From: Planctomycetaceae bacterium
Lineage (GTDB): Bacteria > Planctomycetota > Planctomycetia > Pirellulales > Thermoguttaceae
DNA: 16,193 nucleotides
Assembly (NCBI GenBank): GCA_031257725.1
Contig: JAIROD010000660.1
Coordinates: 1 to 16,193 of the forward strand
Direction of reading: 5' to 3'
Under the pieces are notes generated by a model that was not told the origin of the DNA, ran no database searches, and saw only the letters and a program-made list of their open reading frames with translations. Within the stretch, counting starts at the first letter, position 1, and every line of letters begins with the position of its first letter. Made by a program: the position numbers and the translations under genes. Of this stretch, positions 15,929 to 16,193 are shown in pieces.

Positions 15929-16047
15929 GTAACTGTCTATTTTAATTTTTTATTAGTCCTGCAAGGACTATTAAGTAAAATACTTTATTAACCGTATGCT
16001 TTAGCTTACGGTCAGGCAAACGCAACACGAAGTCCCGCAGGGACGAC
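15929..16047 (+). repeat. Compound palindromic repeat, copy 2
   Basis: It starts with an exact motif A (15929-15944), then AGTCCTGCAAGGACT, the ACCGTA/TACGGT hairpin and GTCCCGCAGGGAC, in the same order as 11461-11568. It has about 11 extra bases after the first hairpin. The 66-bp core at 15982-16047 differs from copy 1 at two positions only. A second exact motif A (16075-16090) follows in direct orientation, so the repeat is bracketed by direct copies of a 16-bp sequence. Confidence 0.8.
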
Positions 16048-16074
16048 ACATTATTGTGCGAGTCTATTTGATTA

Positions 16075-16090
16075 GTAACTGTCTATTTTA
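16075..16090 (+). repeat. Motif A, exact copy without an upstream gene
   Basis: The sequence GTAACTGTCTATTTTA recurs exactly 146 bp after the copy at 15929. No gene on the plus strand ends nearby, so this copy and the one at 15929 do not fit the post-stop pattern seen elsewhere in the window. Confidence 0.75.
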
Positions 16091-16150
16091 TTTCCGCAAT
16101 TAAAAATAATGAAATGATTATTTTTTACCTAAATTCAGTAATGTTCCTCC

Positions 16151-16193
16151 GCCCTGAAAGGGCAATATAGGCTAGCCCGCCGCATCGCGGCGG
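16151..16193. repeat. Two perfect hairpins cut by the window edge
   Basis: GCCCTGAAAGGGC (16151-16163) pairs GCCCT with AGGGC around GAA. CCGCCGC (16177-16183) pairs with GCGGCGG (16187-16193) around ATC. The preceding GTAATGTTCC also precedes the hairpin at 11624. They look like units of an interspersed palindromic repeat that continues beyond the window. Confidence 0.65.

Larger units (their letters stand above)
15815..16193. other. Gene-free right edge filled with interspersed repeats
   Basis: No coding region is supported. The first 114 bp upstream of the DUF805 gene must hold its promoter, but no convincing hexamer pair stands out. The remainder is compound repeat copy 2 (15929-16047), a further motif A (16075-16090), an AT-rich stretch, and two hairpins at the very edge (16151-16163 and 16177-16193). 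Confidence 0.65.

Overview
The window is a chromosomal segment that looks like a low-GC member of the PVC group, most likely a planctomycete. The reasons are a greatly enlarged UvrA built from more than one copy of the ABC modules (over-long UvrA proteins are, from memory, known in Chlamydiae and Planctomycetes), a large secreted polysaccharide-active-looking protein, weak or absent Shine-Dalgarno sequences before most genes, and loosely packed genes separated by repeat-rich spacers. The assignment is an inference; there is no rRNA or other phylogenetic marker here.

Layout. On the minus strand at the left are uvrA (218-5593) and, upstream of it, a stand-alone receiver-domain response regulator (5813-6190). 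Between them sits a 106-bp multi-hairpin element with 20-bp inverted ends. A 452-bp spacer separates the regulator from an oppositely directed orphan gene of unknown function (6643-7344). After a strong C/G-rich hairpin and a block of AT-rich repeats comes a 1293-residue exported protein with a glycoside-hydrolase-like barrel (7572-11453). A likely three-gene operon follows: rubrerythrin (11730-12305), a bicupin protein (12375-13253) and a WecA/MraY-like sugar-1-phosphate transferase (13318-14424). A minus-strand gene (14657-15814) encodes a prokaryotic RING finger joined to two DUF805 membrane domains. The right end is filled by interspersed palindromic repeats and is cut by the window edge.

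How the genes relate. They are not one pathway: DNA repair (UvrA), signalling (receiver), peroxide defence (rubrerythrin), envelope or exopolysaccharide biosynthesis (WecA-like) and glycan breakdown (exported protein) lie side by side. No phage, CRISPR, tRNA or rRNA feature was found.

The most striking signal is in the spacers. Two short sequences, A (GTAACTGTCTATTTTA) and B (GTAATATATCAGTGGAATTT), recur throughout. At least one of them lies in sense orientation within about 40 nt after the stop codon of all six predicted transcription units, and neither lies in the two gaps inside the proposed rubrerythrin-cupin-wecA operon. They could be a lineage-specific 3'-end signal or an interspersed repeat that settles at gene ends.
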